Shown: positions 15,687 to 24,708, counted from the stretch's first letter. The stretch: DNA of 64,000 nt from Clostridiales bacterium (GCA_015069465.1 SVIO01000007.1:1-64000); one strand, 5' to 3'. Notes: generated by a model from the sequence alone, not told the origin. Numbers and translations are program-made.

Positions 15687-16850
15687 ATGAAAAACATTTT
15701 AACTCTTAATGCTATCAGCCCTGTTATCAACGATGTGTTCGATGCATCTTATAACGTGGCAAACGATGCAACAAATCCTGTTGGTATTATGCTTCGTTCA
15801 TTTAAAATGCACGATTATAAACTTGATGAAAACACTATCGCTATCGCTAGAGCAGGCGCTGGCACAAACAATATCCCTGTACAAGAATATGCTGAACAAG
15901 GCGTTGTTGTTTTTAATACCCCAGGTGCTAATGCAAACGCCGTTAAAGAATTAGTTCTCGCTGCACTTTTAATCAGTTCAAGAAATATTATAAACGCAAC
16001 TGACTGGGTAAAAACTATCAAAGGTCAAGGCGATGAAGTTGGTAAACTTGTTGAAAAAGGCAAGGCTCAATTTGCAGGTCAAGAAATCAAGGGCAAAACT
16101 TTGGGCGTTATCGGTCTTGGTGCTATCGGCGCACTCGTTGCTAACGCTGCGTTAGATTTAGGCATGAAAGTTTGTGGTTATGACCCTTTCCTTTCTGTTG
16201 GCGCTGCACTTAAACTTTCTTCTGAAGTTAAAGTCGTTAAAGAACTAAATGACATTGCTAAAAACTGTGATTATATCACTATCCATATCCCTTATATCCC
16301 AGACCAAAACAAGGGTTTAATCAATGCAGGGCTTATCCGTAAGATGAAAGACGGCGTTATCCTTATTAACTGTGCAAGGGGCGAAATTGTGGATAATAAC
16401 GATATAATTAAGGCAACTGAAAGTGGCAAGGTTGCTAAATACGTTGTGGACTTCCCTAGCGATGAACTCATCGGCGTGAAAAACGTTATTTGTATCCCAC
16501 ACCTTGGTGCTTCTACTGAAGAAGCAGAAGATAACTGCGCAGTTATGGCTGCAAAACAACTTATCGATTATATCGAAAATGGTAACGTTGTAAACAGTGT
16601 TAACTACCCAACTTGCTCTATGCCAAGAACAACTGAACATAGACTTGTTATTCTTCATAAGAATACAAAGAATATTCTTGCTCAAATTACAGGCACTGTT
16701 GGAAACGAAGGCATAAATATCTCTAACCTAACAAACCAATCTAAAGGCGACTATGCTGTTACTATTTTAGATATTGATAACAAGGTTTCAGAAGATGCAA
16801 TCAAAAACATCGCTCAAGTTGATAACATCATTAAAGTAAGAGTTATCTAA
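15687..16850 (+). CDS. serA: D-3-phosphoglycerate dehydrogenase
   Basis: SerA oxidises 3-phosphoglycerate with NAD+, committing carbon to serine. The 387-residue protein is the short form: a D-2-hydroxyacid dehydrogenase core with Rossmann motif GVIGLGAIGALVAN, NCARGEIVDNNDI, catalytic His in IPHLGASTEEAE, and a C-terminal ACT domain (about 315-387, KNILAQITGTVGNEGINISN) that usually allows serine feedback control. The extra intervening domain of long SerA forms is absent. Co-transcribed with serC. Confidence 0.95.
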   Translation: MKNILTLNAISPVINDVFDASYNVANDATNPVGIMLRSFKMHDYKLDENTIAIARAGAGTNNIPVQEYAEQGVVVFNTPGANANAVKELVLAALLISSRNIINATDWVKTIKGQGDEVGKLVEKGKAQFAGQEIKGKTLGVIGLGAIGALVANAALDLGMKVCGYDPFLSVGAALKLSSEVKVVKELNDIAKNCDYITIHIPYIPDQNKGLINAGLIRKMKDGVILINCARGEIVDNNDIIKATESGKVAKYVVDFPSDELIGVKNVICIPHLGASTEEAEDNCAVMAAKQLIDYIENGNVVNSVNYPTCSMPRTTEHRLVILHKNTKNILAQITGTVGNEGINISNLTNQSKGDYAVTILDIDNKVSEDAIKNIAQVDNIIKVRVI

Positions 16851-16871
16851 TTTGCGATATAAGATAAACAC

Positions 16872-16898
16872 AAAAGGTGGTAAACTTTACCACCTTTT
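16872..16898 (+). terminator. Terminator of serC-serA
   Basis: AAAAGGTGGTAAA/TTTACCACCTTTT, a near-perfect stem followed by ATTTTTGG. Confidence 0.88.
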
Positions 16899-16924
16899 AT
16901 TTTTGGTAAAATGCGAACATATGT

Positions 16925-16953
16925 TTGACTTTTTGTTTTTTTATATGTATAAT
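16925..16953 (+). promoter_or_regulatory. Promoter of the radical SAM/DUF4130 pair
   Basis: TTGACT (16925-16930), 17 bases, TATAAT (16948-16953), and an AAAGGTG ribosome site before the ATG at 16971. Confidence 0.8.
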
Positions 16954-16970
16954 ATAGTAAAGGTGAACTT

Positions 16971-18227
16971 ATGTTAGATTTGAAAAGACTTGAAATTTTA
17001 TCAGATGGTGCTAAATATGACGTTTCTTGTTCTTCAAGTGGGTCAAAGCGAAAAAACGTGGGTGGGATTGGCAACGCCTGTTTTTCTGGAATTTGCCACT
17101 CTTTTACGCAAGATGGTAGATGCGTTTCGCTACTTAAAATTTTGATGAGTAATGATTGCATTTATGACTGCAAGTATTGTGTAAACAGAGCATCTAACCA
17201 AACGCCGAGAGCCACGGCAGAGCCAAGAGAGATTTGCGAACTTGTTATTGAGTTTTATAAAAGAAACTATATTGAAGGCTTGTTTTTATCTTCTGCCGTG
17301 CTCAAAAACCCAAACTACACTATGGAAAAATTGTTTGAAACGGTTAAACTTTTAAGGACCGAATATCATTTTAACGGATATATTCACCTTAAAGGCATTC
17401 CGTTTGCCGACAAATTATTGATAGAAAGGGCTGGGTTTTTTGTGGATAGAATGAGTTTTAATATCGAACTACCTAGCGAAAAGAGTTTATCTTTGCTTGC
17501 CCCACAAAAGAGCAAAAAAGGCATTATAGAGCCTATGAAGATGCTTGCGCTTGACAAATATTACGATAACCCACTTAAACTTAATCGCAGAAAAGATTTT
17601 TTGCCTGCTGGGCAAACCACGCAAATGATTGTGGGGGCTTCACCCGAGTCTGATGCTGAGATTTTGAAACTGACCGAATTTATGTATAGGACTTATAAAC
17701 TTAAAAGGGTGTACTACTCTAACTATGTGCCAACTAACTTTAATACTTCCTTACTTCCCTACTCGCAAGCGCCACTGATTAGAGAGCACAGGCTTTATCA
17801 AGCCGATTGGTTACTTAGATTTTATGGTTTTTCTGCAAACGAAATAACCGATAATAGTGGAAATTTAAGCACTGAGTTTGACCCAAAGTGTGCGTGGGCA
17901 TTAAAGAATTTGGGGCTGTTCCCTGTTGAAATCAACTCTGCGCCTTTTGAAATGCTGATAAGAGTGCCTGGGATTGGCGTTAAAAGTGCAATGAGAATAG
18001 TAAACGCAAGAAAGCATGCAAAACTCGATTTTGAACACTTAAAAAGGCTTAGGGTTGTGCTTAAAAGAGCCGTGCATTTTATTACTTGTAGTGGTAAATT
18101 TATCGGCACAAAAAACGAATATTCTATAAAATCGCTTTTAATCGGTGCTGAATTGAGCCAAAACGAACAACTTTCTATGTTTAATTCTTCTTCGGCATCT
18201 CTATCTGCACTAACGGGGGAATTATGA
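16971..18227 (+). CDS. Putative DNA modification/repair radical SAM protein (TIGR03916 type)
   Basis: A 418-residue radical SAM enzyme with the iron-sulfur motif CIYDCKYC (CxxxCxxC) near residue 62 and the family signature CVNRASNQTPRATAEP. The C-terminus has a helix-hairpin-helix DNA-binding motif (IRVPGIGVKSAMRIVNAR). This family is known to be encoded together with the DUF4130 family, sometimes fused with a uracil-DNA-glycosylase-like domain, hence the suspected role in processing a damaged or modified base; no reaction has been established as far as I know. The stop overlaps the partner's start by ATGA. Strong promoter, no mobile-element context. Confidence 0.85.
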   Translation: MLDLKRLEILSDGAKYDVSCSSSGSKRKNVGGIGNACFSGICHSFTQDGRCVSLLKILMSNDCIYDCKYCVNRASNQTPRATAEPREICELVIEFYKRNYIEGLFLSSAVLKNPNYTMEKLFETVKLLRTEYHFNGYIHLKGIPFADKLLIERAGFFVDRMSFNIELPSEKSLSLLAPQKSKKGIIEPMKMLALDKYYDNPLKLNRRKDFLPAGQTTQMIVGASPESDAEILKLTEFMYRTYKLKRVYYSNYVPTNFNTSLLPYSQAPLIREHRLYQADWLLRFYGFSANEITDNSGNLSTEFDPKCAWALKNLGLFPVEINSAPFEMLIRVPGIGVKSAMRIVNARKHAKLDFEHLKRLRVVLKRAVHFITCSGKFIGTKNEYSIKSLLIGAELSQNEQLSMFNSSSASLSALTGEL

Positions 18228-18964
18228 AAATTTTTGTTATTGATAATAATATTAACGGCTTGCTTTCGGCTCTGTTTATTAGTTTTACCGAAAAAATCGT
18301 GCCTGATTTTGTTGTGGACAAAAGCGTTTATCAAGGGCGATTAGATTGCCTTGCAATTGATATTTTAACCGATATTTCACACGCTGAAAGGGTTAAAACT
18401 GCTCTTTATAAGTATGGTGGCGATGATATAATTTCTCACTTAAAGGTTTGCCTACTTTCTTGCGATAAAAATGCTTTGACCATTGCCTTTAATTATGCCC
18501 ACCTTATGCTTAAACGCAGACAAGATATTTGCGATATGCTAAGCGAAAAGGCTGTTTCAGACTTTTCTTTCTTGTTGCAAAAGGTTTTGCACGAAAGGCA
18601 CATTGTTTTGGGTTTTTTAAGGTTTGAACAAAGTGCTAAGGGGGTTATGTATGCAAAATATGTGCCTGATAACGATATTACCGAACTCGTTGCACCACAT
18701 TTTTTGAAACGCTTAGGCAGAACGCCTTTTATTATTCACGATGGAAAGCGAAATAAAATTGCCATTTCTAACGGGCAAAAACTTGAAATTAGACATACCG
18801 ACCTGCCTGCAAATTTTGTGCCTTCTGAAAATGAAGTTGAGTTTAATTTGCTTTGGAAAAAATATTTTCAGTCCATAAGCATTAAAGAGCGAAGAAACAC
18901 TGCTCAGCAAGATAGATACTTCCCTAGAAGATATAGAAAATATTGCTTTGAAACTTGGGAATAA
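18224..18964 (+). CDS. DUF4130/TIGR03915-family partner of the radical SAM protein
   Basis: A 246-residue protein of the DUF4130 family, the obligate neighbour of the radical SAM gene, with which it overlaps by 4 bases. Visible features are the N-terminal IFVIDNNINGLLSAL, a basic centre with LKRLGRTPFIIHDGKRNKIA, and the C-terminal PRRYRKYCFETWE. The family has a uracil-DNA-glycosylase-like relationship through fusions in other genomes. Function: probably base recognition or excision in a two-protein DNA-repair or modification system (inference). A terminator follows directly. Confidence 0.8.
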   Translation: MKIFVIDNNINGLLSALFISFTEKIVPDFVVDKSVYQGRLDCLAIDILTDISHAERVKTALYKYGGDDIISHLKVCLLSCDKNALTIAFNYAHLMLKRRQDICDMLSEKAVSDFSFLLQKVLHERHIVLGFLRFEQSAKGVMYAKYVPDNDITELVAPHFLKRLGRTPFIIHDGKRNKIAISNGQKLEIRHTDLPANFVPSENEVEFNLLWKKYFQSISIKERRNTAQQDRYFPRRYRKYCFETWE

Positions 18965-18969
18965 AAAAC

Positions 18970-18997
18970 AAAAAGTCGCTAAATTAAGCGACTTTTT
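18970..18997 (+). terminator. Terminator between the DUF4130 gene and SGNH hydrolase 1
   Basis: AAAAAGTCGCT/AGCGACTTTTT with a 6-base loop, T-rich on both strands, serving convergent genes. Confidence 0.88.
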
Positions 18998-19011
18998 TAT
19001 TATGCTTAAAA

Positions 19012-20085
19012 TTATTTTGTTAGTAGTTCTTTAATAACAGGGGTCATAACGTCTGCTATTCGCATTGCACCAAGGTCGTTTGGATGAGCGCCGTCAACCG
19101 TGCAACAATCCCTTTCAACAGTGCCATAAAACGACTTGCCTGTTATGAAAACGAACTTCGTATCACCGTCTGCAATTATTTTTTCAGCAGTATTAAGAAC
19201 AATCTCTTCCCTTTCTGGATTTGATGAATAATCGACATTTGGGAAATCCCACAATAAAATACCTGCATCTCTATGCTTTTCCCTTAACCTTTCATAAATT
19301 GAATATAATGGTGGCAAAACTTTTGGGTCTTTTTTAAACATGTAATAATTAAACGCAAAAATTGAGCCGTCAAACGAGTTAACGTAATCTATCATAGTTG
19401 CTTCTGCATTGCCGTTGCCTGAAAATCCAAGGTTAACATAATCTGCATTTAGCCTTCTTCCTATAATAGAAACAAAATCATTGCCTGGTCTTGACACACA
19501 CGCACCTTGCGTTATTGAACTGCCATAAAAAATTATTGGCTTTGTTATAGCATAGTCAGGTGCTTTTTCTATGATGCTTTCTGGTGCAACGCCGATATAT
19601 AACTCAGATACACCACCATAGAGTGGAAAGTATATTTCGATTAGTTTTTTACCTTCTGGTTTTAATAGATTTTTCTTGTCTGCAAAATAGATTTTTTCGC
19701 CTTTAACAAAAGTTTTTGCAAATGCTTTTGGCGTTGGCGAATATCTATTTTGGAAAAATCCGTCTGCATATACCGAAAATCCGTGGCTTGCCGTGATTGT
19801 CATATGTGACATTACCGAAAAATATGGAATTGATGCTTTTATTGCTATGTATGGGGAATCGGTCACAAAACGAATTCTGCCACCTGCTGTCATCTTTCCA
19901 AGTGCAACAACGTATTCGTTGGTTTTTATTGCAACTTCTTCTGGAACACGCCTATATAGACCTTCTTTTTCATCAAAGTAAACGCCGTGAAGTGAAATTC
20001 TTTTATCGTGCGCACTTATAAACTTAACCCCCTCGCAGTTGCCAGACACGGCGGCAAGATTGGGGTCCATTTTTTCTATATCCAT
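19012..20085 (-). CDS. SGNH/GDSL hydrolase, copy 1
   Basis: A 357-residue hydrolase with an N-terminal beta-rich GxDLY-like domain (about 20-165; HGFSVYADGF matches its signature) and a C-terminal SGNH domain. Catalytic Ser is in YGSSITQG, block II/III in GFSGNGNAEA, and the Asp/His pair in DGAHPNDLGA. Such enzymes deacylate or de-esterify carbohydrates or lipids. No signal peptide is seen. The longer ORF start at 20157 is rejected: copy 2 begins at the same MDIEKMDPN and an AGGAG site precedes it. The N-terminal two thirds are almost identical to copy 2, while the C-terminal third differs strongly. Confidence 0.82.
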   Translation of the reverse strand: MDIEKMDPNLAAVSGNCEGVKFISAHDKRISLHGVYFDEKEGLYRRVPEEVAIKTNEYVVALGKMTAGGRIRFVTDSPYIAIKASIPYFSVMSHMTITASHGFSVYADGFFQNRYSPTPKAFAKTFVKGEKIYFADKKNLLKPEGKKLIEIYFPLYGGVSELYIGVAPESIIEKAPDYAITKPIIFYGSSITQGACVSRPGNDFVSIIGRRLNADYVNLGFSGNGNAEATMIDYVNSFDGSIFAFNYYMFKKDPKVLPPLYSIYERLREKHRDAGILLWDFPNVDYSSNPEREEIVLNTAEKIIADGDTKFVFITGKSFYGTVERDCCTVDGAHPNDLGAMRIADVMTPVIKELLTK

Positions 20086-20128
20086 TTTTGCTCCTTTTTT
20101 ATTATATATAATTTGATTAGTTAGGCAA

Positions 20129-20157
20129 ATTATAGCATAAAAACTAATTTTTATCAA
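20129..20157 (-). promoter_or_regulatory. Promoter of SGNH hydrolase 1
   Basis: TTGATA (20152-20157), 17 bases, TATAAT (20129-20134). A 7-bp inverted repeat TAATTTG/CAAATTA covers the start region (20109-20132). Confidence 0.75.
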
Positions 20158-20162
20158 CTCTA

Positions 20163-20191
20163 TTGACTAACATCTAACTCTTTGATATAAT
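20163..20191 (+). promoter_or_regulatory. Promoter of the surface lipoprotein gene
   Basis: TTGACT (20163-20168), 17 bases, TATAAT (20186-20191), AAGGAG ribosome site before the ATG. It is back to back with the SGNH 1 promoter, the two -35 boxes only five bases apart. Confidence 0.8.
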
Positions 20192-20226
20192 ATTTTCATC
20201 ATATTAACATTATATAAGGAGATGTT

Positions 20227-21849
20227 ATGAAAAAATTTATATCATTAATTCTCTCTATACTTCTTGTTTTTTCATTAGCAATTTTTACGGGTTGCGAATG
20301 TGAACATGATTACGGAGAATGGGAAGTAACAACAGAAGCAACAACTTCTGCTGATGGGCTACAAACAAGAAAATGTAGTAAATGTGGTGACAAAAAGGAA
20401 AAAGTTATAAATAAAAAATACCTTCTTGATTTGTCGGTAAATGAACCTACATATGGCACAGTTACCCCAGAAGGAAATAACGAAATTTCTTGGGGAGAAA
20501 GCGTTACTATAACGGCACAACCTGAAGACATTGCAAGTTTTGAAGGCTGGTATAATGGTGAAACATTGGTTAGCGACCTTGCTTCTTACACATTTACAAT
20601 GCCTGAAGAAAACGTTACCCTTACAGCAAAGTTTATTTACACTGCTTGGCTTGGCGACGTGGCTGATAGTTTTGCTGGTGGAAACGGCTCAACTGATTCG
20701 CCATACCTTATTTCTAATGGTGCTGAGCTTGCTTATTTATCAAGCGTTCTTTCAAACCCAACCACAGCGCCAACATACAAGAACAAAAACTTTGCCTTAA
20801 CATCAAACATTTGTCTTGGTGGAAAGGAGTGGAAACCTATTGGCCCATTCAACACATCAAATGGCACTAATGGTGATTTAGTTTTCACAGGTAATTTCTA
20901 TGGTCAAGGTTATACTATAAGCAACTATAAAATTACTACGCTTCAAAACTCTAAGCACACTTACTTTGGTCTTTTTGGTATGGTAGAAGGCAATATTTAT
21001 AACCTACATATTGCAAAGGCTGTTATGAACCTTAATTTTGCATCAACTGGTGTTGTTCGTGCAGGACTTTTGGTTGGTCAAGTTCGTAATGGTGGCGTTT
21101 TTGATTGTTCTATTAAGGGCGAAGCTGATGTAAGAGTAAGTGAAAACTATGCACTCTTCCTTGGTGGTATCGCTGGTGCAACTTACCACTCTAACATTTA
21201 TAGATGCTCTTTTGAAGGTAAAGTTTCAGCAAGCAATAGTTACTATAACTCAATGTTATCTGGCCCTGCTGTTTACGTTGGTGGTTTGGTTGGCTATGGT
21301 GGAGCGCAATCTCCATCACCACAAACGCCTAATGAAATTAAAGATTGTTATGCTATTACAACATCGATTTATGGCAGTTCAAGTTCTGGCGATACTGACG
21401 TTGGTGGTATTTTAGGCAATGGCTATGAATACACCACAAACATTACTAATTGTTATCATATAGGAACTGTTGGTGGGGGTGCTAAAAGGTATCTTCGTGT
21501 TGGTGGTATTGCTGGACAAGCATTTATAACAAAGAACTGCTATCATAAAGGCAATATCAACGTTGGTGGTACTAGCACTTCTAAACAATATGCTTTAGGC
21601 GTTGCTTCTGTTAGAGGTTCTTATACAGCAAACATTTACGTTAATGGCATAAAATATAATGGTGGCTCACAAGACACAAGTATAAATAGTTTATATGAAG
21701 TTCTTACGGTGCTTGATGCAACTAACTACGTATCTTTCTTTACACAAACTATGGCACTTGATGCAAACGTTTGGGATTTAACAATGCTTGACTTTGAAAA
21801 CAGCGTTTATCCTACCCTTAAAAGTGCTAATCCAATAGTATTTGCTTAA
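20227..21849 (+). CDS. Surface lipoprotein with InlB-like repeat and GLUG repeats
   Basis: A 540-residue secreted lipoprotein. The signal peptide ends IFTGC (lipidated Cys23). Next is a short HDYGEWEV...RKCSKCGDKKE module common in clostridial surface proteins, then a bacterial beta-repeat (about 75-140; VTITAQPEDIASFEGWYNGE and MPEENVTLTAKF), then GLUG-type repeats with GGIAG, GGLVG, GGILG and VGGIAG cores and NCYH, the pattern of beta-helical adhesins or polysaccharide-binding proteins. No cell-wall sorting signal at the C-terminus. Placed between two SGNH hydrolases, it may bind the glycan that they deacylate (inference). Confidence 0.8.
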   Translation: MKKFISLILSILLVFSLAIFTGCECEHDYGEWEVTTEATTSADGLQTRKCSKCGDKKEKVINKKYLLDLSVNEPTYGTVTPEGNNEISWGESVTITAQPEDIASFEGWYNGETLVSDLASYTFTMPEENVTLTAKFIYTAWLGDVADSFAGGNGSTDSPYLISNGAELAYLSSVLSNPTTAPTYKNKNFALTSNICLGGKEWKPIGPFNTSNGTNGDLVFTGNFYGQGYTISNYKITTLQNSKHTYFGLFGMVEGNIYNLHIAKAVMNLNFASTGVVRAGLLVGQVRNGGVFDCSIKGEADVRVSENYALFLGGIAGATYHSNIYRCSFEGKVSASNSYYNSMLSGPAVYVGGLVGYGGAQSPSPQTPNEIKDCYAITTSIYGSSSSGDTDVGGILGNGYEYTTNITNCYHIGTVGGGAKRYLRVGGIAGQAFITKNCYHKGNINVGGTSTSKQYALGVASVRGSYTANIYVNGIKYNGGSQDTSINSLYEVLTVLDATNYVSFFTQTMALDANVWDLTMLDFENSVYPTLKSANPIVFA

Positions 21850-21868
21850 TAATTATTAAAACACAACC

Positions 21869-21901
21869 AAAAACTCCACTATTTTTTATAGTGGAGTTTT
21901 T
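21869..21901 (+). terminator. Terminator after the surface lipoprotein
   Basis: AAAAACTCCACTAT/ATAGTGGAGTTTTT, 14-bp stem with a 5-base loop and T runs; convergent with SGNH hydrolase 2. Confidence 0.88.
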
Positions 21902-21931
21902 TTGTTATAAATTAAATTTTTTATGGATAAA

Positions 21932-23008
21932 TTAAATACCCAATAACTTTTTAATTGCTGGGGTAAACGCATCTGCCATACGCATTGCACCAAGGTCATT
22001 TGGGTGCAAGCCATCGACAGTGCAACTATCTCTTTCCCCTACTCCAAATAGGTCTATTGCTGGAACGAGCGCAACATTTTTATCGCCGTTTGCAATCGCC
22101 CTTTCATAAGTATCTAAAATAGTTTGTTCCCTTTGAATATTCTTATCATAATCACAGCAAGGCTTGTCAGTTAAGAGTATGCCTGCCGTTGGGTGCTTTT
22201 CTCTTATCCTTTCATAAATCGAATAATGTGGTGGCAAAACTCTATCAGGGAAATTTGCATATAAGTTATAGTCAAAACAATAAATCGAGCCATCAAACGA
22301 GTTGATAAAGTCAACCATGTTAGCTTCTGCATTTCCATTTCCTGAAAACCCAAGGTTAACATAGTCTGCGTTAAGCCTTCTTCCAATAATAGAAATGTAA
22401 TCGTTACCAGGTCTTGATACACAAGCACCTTGCGTTAAAGAACTGCCATAGAACACCATTGGTTTTGTGATAGCATAGTCTGGCGCTTTTTCTATGATGC
22501 TTTCTGGTGCAACGCCGATATATAACTCAGATACCCCACCATAGAGTGGAAAGTATATTTCGATTAGTTTTTTACCTTCTGGTTTTAATAGATTTTTCTT
22601 GTCTGCAAAATAGATTTTTTCGCCCTTAGCAAAGGTCTTTGCAAATGCTTTTGGCGTTGGCGAATATCTATTTTGAAAAAATCCATCTGCATATACCGAA
22701 AAGCCGTGACTTCCCGTTATGGTCATATGCGACATTATAGAAAAATATGGAATTGATGCCTTTATTGCTATGTATGGCGAGTCTGTTATAAAACGAATTC
22801 TGCCACCTGCTGTCATTTTGCCAAGTGCAACCATATATTCGCTTGAAAGTTTTGCAACTTCTTCTGGAACACGCCTATATATTCCTTCTGTTTCATCAAA
22901 GTAAACGCCGTGAAGTGAAATTCTTTCATCGTGCGCACTTATAAACTTAACCCCCTCGCAGTTGCCAGACACGGCGGCAAGATTAGGGTCCATTTTTTCT
23001 ATATCCAT
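21932..23008 (-). CDS. SGNH/GDSL hydrolase, copy 2
   Basis: A 358-residue paralogue of the hydrolase at 19012-20085, with the same layout: GxDLY-like N-terminal domain, nucleophile in YGSSLTQG, GFSGNGNAEA and DGLHPNDLGA with the catalytic Asp/His. The first 230 or so residues differ from copy 1 at only a few positions, and the DNA is also near-identical, whereas residues 235-330 (after NSFDGSI) differ extensively. This step in similarity suggests gene conversion of the 5' part, or selection for divergent specificity in the lid region. Ribosome site AAAGGAG, own promoter at 23052-23081. Confidence 0.82.
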   Translation of the reverse strand: MDIEKMDPNLAAVSGNCEGVKFISAHDERISLHGVYFDETEGIYRRVPEEVAKLSSEYMVALGKMTAGGRIRFITDSPYIAIKASIPYFSIMSHMTITGSHGFSVYADGFFQNRYSPTPKAFAKTFAKGEKIYFADKKNLLKPEGKKLIEIYFPLYGGVSELYIGVAPESIIEKAPDYAITKPMVFYGSSLTQGACVSRPGNDYISIIGRRLNADYVNLGFSGNGNAEANMVDFINSFDGSIYCFDYNLYANFPDRVLPPHYSIYERIREKHPTAGILLTDKPCCDYDKNIQREQTILDTYERAIANGDKNVALVPAIDLFGVGERDSCTVDGLHPNDLGAMRMADAFTPAIKKLLGI

Positions 23009-23051
23009 TTTTGCTCCTTTATGATAAGATTTTATTTAATGAATTAAATAA

Positions 23052-23081
23052 ATTATATCATTAAACACCAAAAAAAATCAA
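23052..23081 (-). promoter_or_regulatory. Promoter of SGNH hydrolase 2 with downstream inverted repeat
   Basis: TTGATT (23076-23081), 18 bases, TATAAT (23052-23057). Just downstream, TTTATTTAAT and ATTAAATAAA (23031-23052) form a perfect 10-bp inverted repeat around GA, an operator candidate. Confidence 0.65.
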
Positions 23082-23099
23082 GGGGTTTTGATAAAATAA

Positions 23100-23128
23100 A
23101 AATATCCACTTCTAATAAGTGGATATTT
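23100..23128 (-). terminator. Terminator of the Mrr-type nuclease gene
   Basis: AAATATCCACTT/AAGTGGATATTT, 12-bp stem with a 5-base loop, T-rich on both sides. Confidence 0.85.
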
Positions 23129-23146
23129 TTTATATATTTATTCTCT

Positions 23147-23187
23147 TAATTATTTATTTAATGCTTACTAAGGTGCAACTGCGCATG
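23147..23187 (-). repeat. 41-bp direct repeat, copy C (fragment of the GGGtGRT gene 3' end)
   Basis: Forty-one bases identical to 24928-24968. They correspond to the last codons, stop and first bases after the GGGtGRT gene, but carry the mutations of decayed copy B (TTAGTAAGC instead of the functional end), so C was made from B and not from the intact gene. With copy B it brackets the Mrr-type nuclease gene. Confidence 0.9.
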
Positions 23188-23212
23188 ATATCAATTATAA
23201 CACCACTTTGTT

Positions 23213-24631
23213 TTATACTTCACTTATCTTTTCAATTAGTTTTTCTCTATCCCATAATATTACGTTATTTGCATTTGCAAGGGCGATTGCACTTTTTGTA
23301 AAATAATTGTTTGTCACAACATAGCATAAATTTGCATTATAAATTTTTGAACCTGCGACCACTTCCATTATTGCATGATTCCCAACAGGTTGATTATAAT
23401 GCTTTGCTTGAATTGCTATTTTTCTTCCTTTTCCTTCTGCAATAACATCTACACCTTGGTCACCACTCAATTTAGTGTGAGAAGTTGTATATCCCAGCAA
23501 AGAAAAAAGTTCTGTGACAAAATTTTCAAACTCTTGTCCGTCCATAGCATCAATTTGTGATATATTATATGTTTTTTTCTCAATGTGTTTTTGATTTTTT
23601 AGTGTTTCAATATAATCTTTTGCTTTAATCTTTTTTATTCTATTTTTTGTTTCGCATAGTATCATTTCTGCATATTGACATTTAAATTTAGCAAGAGTTA
23701 AACCTTTCTCATATTTTGAAAATACATAAAAAACAAAATACAACACATCTTGTAATAAAAACTCTTCATTCTCAATTTGTTGTTCCCTATCAAAAATATC
23801 TTTTATTATTCTAAATATAAATTCACGATTATCCATTGTTTCTGGTTTATCTATATTTATTTCTAGCCAGCTTTTGTTTTTTATAAACTTTTCATCTTTA
23901 AAATTTTCTATAATTAATGCATACCATATAAAACATATTGCAAAACAAAAAAACCATTGTTCTTGAGTGTTGTTTTCCACCACTTGTAATAACTCATCAC
24001 TACAAATTATAGAGTTTGCAAATTTTTTAAGTTCCTTTAACATTTGACCATATTTTTGCCAAGCACTTTTTTCATATTCACTTTTTGGAACAAAAGAATC
24101 GTTTTCTATTATACTTATTATTATTTTTCGAATAGCCCTTCCAACTAAAAAATCGTGACGAACCTCATCCTCTTCTTTTCTAATTATTATCGAATTCATA
24201 TTCTTTAATGCCTTAGTATAAATTGTATCATTTATATCGTCTGGAACATTGCATCTAAACATTATACGAACAGGCTCCGTTTCGCTTAAAATCTCCCATG
24301 CATCATATGGTGAAAAAACATAATCTAAATAAGATGGGAAAACTCTTTTAAATTTCGTATTACAAAATGCACATAAAACATCCAACTTTTCTTTATTTTT
24401 TAAATATTCAACATATTTACTTACGCTCAATATTTCCTGCTTAATTTTTTCTTGTTTATCAATCTTGCAAACTTTTTCTTCAGGCTTATCATTCTTTATG
24501 ACAATTGAAGAAGAATCTCTAAATGATTTCCTTACATTTATTTGTTTTCTTTTCGCCTTAGAACTTACAATAATTATTATTATAAGCATAACAATCACAT
24601 AAGTTATTGGAATTAATAAAACTCCCCACAT
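23213..24631 (-). CDS. Membrane-anchored Mrr-type restriction endonuclease-like protein
   Basis: A 472-residue protein with one N-terminal membrane helix (about 3-24, MWGVLLIPITYVIVML onward) and a basic stretch, so the rest should be cytosolic. The C-terminal 110 residues are an Mrr-like PD-(D/E)xK nuclease domain: DGQEFENFVTELFSLLGY, the active-site Asp in SGDQGVDVIAEG and QAK in IAIQAKHYNQPVG. The middle 300 residues, with one CAFC motif, match nothing I know. The ATG at 24631 follows AAAGGAG; the ORF start at 24649 includes that ribosome site and is rejected. Mrr proteins cut methylated foreign DNA, so antiphage defence is likely. It has its own promoter and is bracketed by 41-bp direct repeats. 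Confidence 0.78.
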   Translation of the reverse strand: MWGVLLIPITYVIVMLIIIIIVSSKAKRKQINVRKSFRDSSSIVIKNDKPEEKVCKIDKQEKIKQEILSVSKYVEYLKNKEKLDVLCAFCNTKFKRVFPSYLDYVFSPYDAWEILSETEPVRIMFRCNVPDDINDTIYTKALKNMNSIIIRKEEDEVRHDFLVGRAIRKIIISIIENDSFVPKSEYEKSAWQKYGQMLKELKKFANSIICSDELLQVVENNTQEQWFFCFAICFIWYALIIENFKDEKFIKNKSWLEINIDKPETMDNREFIFRIIKDIFDREQQIENEEFLLQDVLYFVFYVFSKYEKGLTLAKFKCQYAEMILCETKNRIKKIKAKDYIETLKNQKHIEKKTYNISQIDAMDGQEFENFVTELFSLLGYTTSHTKLSGDQGVDVIAEGKGRKIAIQAKHYNQPVGNHAIMEVVAGSKIYNANLCYVVTNNYFTKSAIALANANNVILWDREKLIEKISEV

Positions 24632-24708
24632 ATTCTCTCCTTTGTACATAAACTTAATATTAAAATAAAAAATATATATTTATTAGCAAACTATAGTTTT
24701 GTTAAATA

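Noticed and set aside
20086-20157. Longer N-terminus of SGNH hydrolase 1
   Set aside because: The extension covers the promoter -10 and -35; copy 2 starts at the same MDIEKMDPN and both have an AGGAG site there.
20531-21415. Two 89-91-residue ORFs in a second frame of the surface lipoprotein gene
   Set aside because: Low-complexity shadows of the repeat-rich lipoprotein frame; no start signals of their own.
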